Assembly (NCBI RefSeq): GCF_001570485.1
Contig: NZ_BCTA01000056.1
Coordinates: forward strand, 1 to 64,000
Reading direction: 5' to 3'
Source: Mycolicibacterium novocastrense
GTDB lineage: Bacteria; Actinomycetota; Actinomycetes; Mycobacteriales; Mycobacteriaceae
DNA length: 64,000 nucleotides
Part shown: in pieces, positions 62,259 through 64,000 of the stretch
Position numbering within the stretch: the first letter of the stretch is position 1
Layout: each line of letters begins with the position of its first letter
Notes under the pieces: model-generated
What the model was told of the DNA's origin: nothing
Database searches by the model: none
What the model saw: the letters and a program-made list of their open reading frames with translations, nothing else
Program-made: the position numbers and the translations under genes

Positions 62259-62633
62259 ATGCCAACCATCCAGCAGCTGGTCCGCAAGGGTCGCCACGAC
62301 AAGCCCGCCAAGGCGAAGACCGCGGCCCTCAAGGGCAGCCCGCAGCGCCGCGGAGTGTGCACCCGCGTGTACACGACCACCCCGAAGAAGCCGAACTCGG
62401 CGCTTCGGAAGGTCGCGCGCGTCAAGCTGACCAGCGCGGTCGAGGTCACCGCCTACATCCCGGGCGAGGGACACAACCTGCAGGAGCACTCGATGGTGCT
62501 GGTGCGCGGCGGCCGTGTGAAGGACCTGCCCGGCGTGCGCTACAAGATCATTCGCGGCTCGCTGGACACCCAGGGCGTGAAGAACCGCAAGCAGGCGCGC
62601 AGCCGCTACGGCGCCAAGAAGGAGAAGAGCTGA
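62259..62633 (+). CDS. rpsL: 30S ribosomal protein S12
   Basis: 124 residues from [21 protein letters not shown] is the standard start. The decoding-site loops [15 protein letters not shown] (Lys43) and [12 protein letters not shown] (Lys88) have the residues of streptomycin-susceptible mycobacteria. Its TGA shares an A with the rpsG ATG. Confidence 0.97.
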   Translation: MPTIQQLVRKGRHDKPAKAKTAALKGSPQRRGVCTRVYTTTPKKPNSALRKVARVKLTSAVEVTAYIPGEGHNLQEHSMVLVRGGRVKDLPGVRYKIIRGSLDTQGVKNRKQARSRYGAKKEKS

Positions 62634-63103
62634 TGCCGCGCAAGGGACCGGCGCCCAAGCGTCCGTTGGTCAACGATCCGGTGTACGGGTCGCAGCTGGT
62701 GACCCAGCTGGTCAACAAGGTTCTGATGGACGGGAAGAAATCGTTGGCCGAGCGCATTGTCTATGGTGCGCTCGAACAGGCCCGCGACAAGACCGGCACC
62801 GATCCGGTGGTCACCCTCAAGCGCGCTCTGGACAACGTCAAGCCGGCACTCGAGGTTCGCAGCCGTCGCGTCGGTGGCGCCACCTACCAGGTTCCCGTGG
62901 AGGTGCGTCCGGATCGCTCGGTCACGCTGGCACTTCGCTGGCTGGTCAGCTTCTCCAAGGCCCGTCGCGAGAAGACCATGGTCGAGCGCCTGGCCAACGA
63001 GATCCTCGACGCCAGCAATGGTCTGGGTGCCGCCGTGAAGCGGCGTGAGGACACCCACAAGATGGCCGAGGCAAACCGCGCGTTCGCGCACTACCGCTGG
63101 TGA
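62633..63103 (+). CDS. rpsG: 30S ribosomal protein S7
   Basis: 156 residues from ATG, translationally coupled to rpsL. Core segments are [58 protein letters not shown] and the C-terminal [15 protein letters not shown]. It nucleates assembly of the 30S head and often acts as the operon autorepressor. Confidence 0.97.
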   Translation: MPRKGPAPKRPLVNDPVYGSQLVTQLVNKVLMDGKKSLAERIVYGALEQARDKTGTDPVVTLKRALDNVKPALEVRSRRVGGATYQVPVEVRPDRSVTLALRWLVSFSKARREKTMVERLANEILDASNGLGAAVKRREDTHKMAEANRAFAHYRW

Positions 63104-63199
63104 TGTGACGCCCCGGAGTCGCGAGCGACGAGATGGCACAAAGCGGTGTCGCCGGGGCGAAATGACAACAGCAACTACCAAGCGAAAGAGAAGACTTCT

Positions 63200-64000
63200 G
63201 TGGCACAGAAGGACGTGCTAACCGACCTGAACAAGGTCCGCAACATCGGCATCATGGCGCACATCGATGCCGGTAAGACCACGACGACCGAACGCATCCT
63301 GTACTACACCGGTGTCAACTACAAGATCGGTGAGACGCACGACGGCGCTTCGACCACCGACTGGATGGAACAGGAGCAGGAGCGCGGTATCACCATCACC
63401 TCCGCGGCCGTCACCTGTTTCTGGAATGACAACCAGATCAACATCATCGACACCCCGGGCCACGTCGACTTCACCGTCGAGGTGGAGCGCAGCCTGCGTG
63501 TGCTCGACGGTGCCGTTGCGGTGTTCGACGGTAAAGAAGGCGTGGAGCCGCAGTCCGAGCAGGTCTGGCGGCAGGCCGACAAGTACGACGTTCCGCGCAT
63601 CTGCTTCGTCAACAAGATGGACAAGCTGGGCGCCGACTTCTACTTCACGGTGCGCACCATCGAAGAGCGCCTGGGGGCGACGCCGCTGGTGATCCAGTTG
63701 CCGATCGGCGCCGAGAACGACTTCATCGGCGTCGTCGACCTGGTCGAGATGAAGGCCAAGGTGTGGCGCGGTGAAACCGCCCTCGGCGAGAAGTACGAGG
63801 TCGAAGACATTCCGGCCGAGCTCGCCGAGAAGGCCGAGGAGTACCGCACCAAGCTGCTCGAGGCCGTCGCCGAGACGGACGAGGCGCTGCTGGACAAGTA
63901 CGTCGGCGGCGAGGAGCTCTCGGTCGCCGAGATCAAGGCGGCGATCCGCAAGCTGACCGTCGGCTCGGAGCTGTACCCGGTCCTGTGTGGCAGCGCGTTC
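63200..64000 (+). CDS. fusA: Elongation factor G, N-terminal part (runs off the window)
   Basis: The first 267 codons from GTG, preceded by AAGAGAAG. G-domain motifs are G1 [11 protein letters not shown], the switch region [11 protein letters not shown]3 DTPGHVDF and G4 VNKMDKLG. It is the GTPase driving ribosomal translocation. The frame is open to the last base of the window, so the gene continues beyond it. Confidence 0.97.
   Translation, partial: MAQKDVLTDLNKVRNIGIMAHIDAGKTTTTERILYYTGVNYKIGETHDGASTTDWMEQEQERGITITSAAVTCFWNDNQINIIDTPGHVDFTVEVERSLRVLDGAVAVFDGKEGVEPQSEQVWRQADKYDVPRICFVNKMDKLGADFYFTVRTIEERLGATPLVIQLPIGAENDFIGVVDLVEMKAKVWRGETALGEKYEVEDIPAELAEKAEEYRTKLLEAVAETDEALLDKYVGGEELSVAEIKAAIRKLTVGSELYPVLCGSAF

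Overview
The window is chromosomal DNA from a mycobacterium, most likely a non-tuberculous species of the Mycolicibacterium (rapid-grower) type. The reasons are high GC with GTG/TTG starts, the HadABC mycolic-acid dehydratase genes, two mycolic-acid methyltransferases, and gene order that follows the M. tuberculosis interval Rv0632c (echA3) to Rv0684 (fusA) as I know it. The species call is an inference; no database search was possible.

Layout. 1-5.7 kb: a transposase remnant, an echA3-TetR operon with an apparent operator, a membrane-anchored hypothetical, a degenerate DUF2235 protein, a glyoxalase-II-like hydrolase and a NYN/OST-HTH protein. 5.7-10.7 kb: core block thrT-metT-rpmG-hadABC, then trpT-secE-nusG-rplK-rplA. 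10.9-18.9 kb: accessory insert with a secreted PE-PPE-domain hydrolase, a complete dTDP-rhamnose cluster (rmlA, rmlB, fused rmlC-rmlD) and a large LuxR-type ATPase regulator. 19-25.6 kb: small hypothetical, two mycolate methyltransferases, LipG-like hydrolase, ABC1-family kinase, and a DUF2236 oxygenase divergent from its probable TetR repressor. 25.7-29.6 kb: small accessory genes (two DinB-fold proteins, a WYL regulator, an orphan nucleotidyltransferase, an EEP-fold hydrolase). 29.6-35.9 kb: a GH38 alpha-mannosidase translationally coupled to a SurA-like protein (the fabD2 position) and a ROK sugar kinase, then a DUF1772 membrane protein.

36-37.3 kb: rplJ-rplL with an L10 leader. 37.4-42.8 kb: mkl (ATPase of Mce transporters), a molybdopterin oxidoreductase and a secreted alpha/beta hydrolase. 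43.2-50.7 kb: rpoB-rpoC, ending in a strong terminator. 50.8-55 kb: a cation antiporter, a YihY-type membrane protein, endonuclease IV and a PAP2/AUR1-type membrane enzyme. 55-59.2 kb: the tightly overlapping fadE8-echA4-paaX-like-echA5 acyl-CoA operon, apparently leaderless. 59.2-61.9 kb: four small exported or lipoprotein genes and a TetR regulator. 62-64 kb: rpsL-rpsG-fusA, with fusA running off the end.

Translation and transcription genes form the conserved backbone. Between them lie lipid and cell-envelope functions (mycolate elongation and modification, acyl-CoA oxidation, Mce transport energisation, rhamnose supply). I found no CRISPR array, prophage or intact insertion sequence. The most unusual items are the long nested inverted repeat at 25580-25667, the rml insert with its RmlC-RmlD fusion, the SurA-like gene at the fabD2 position, the serine-less DUF2235 protein, and several operator or hairpin structures that can be read directly.
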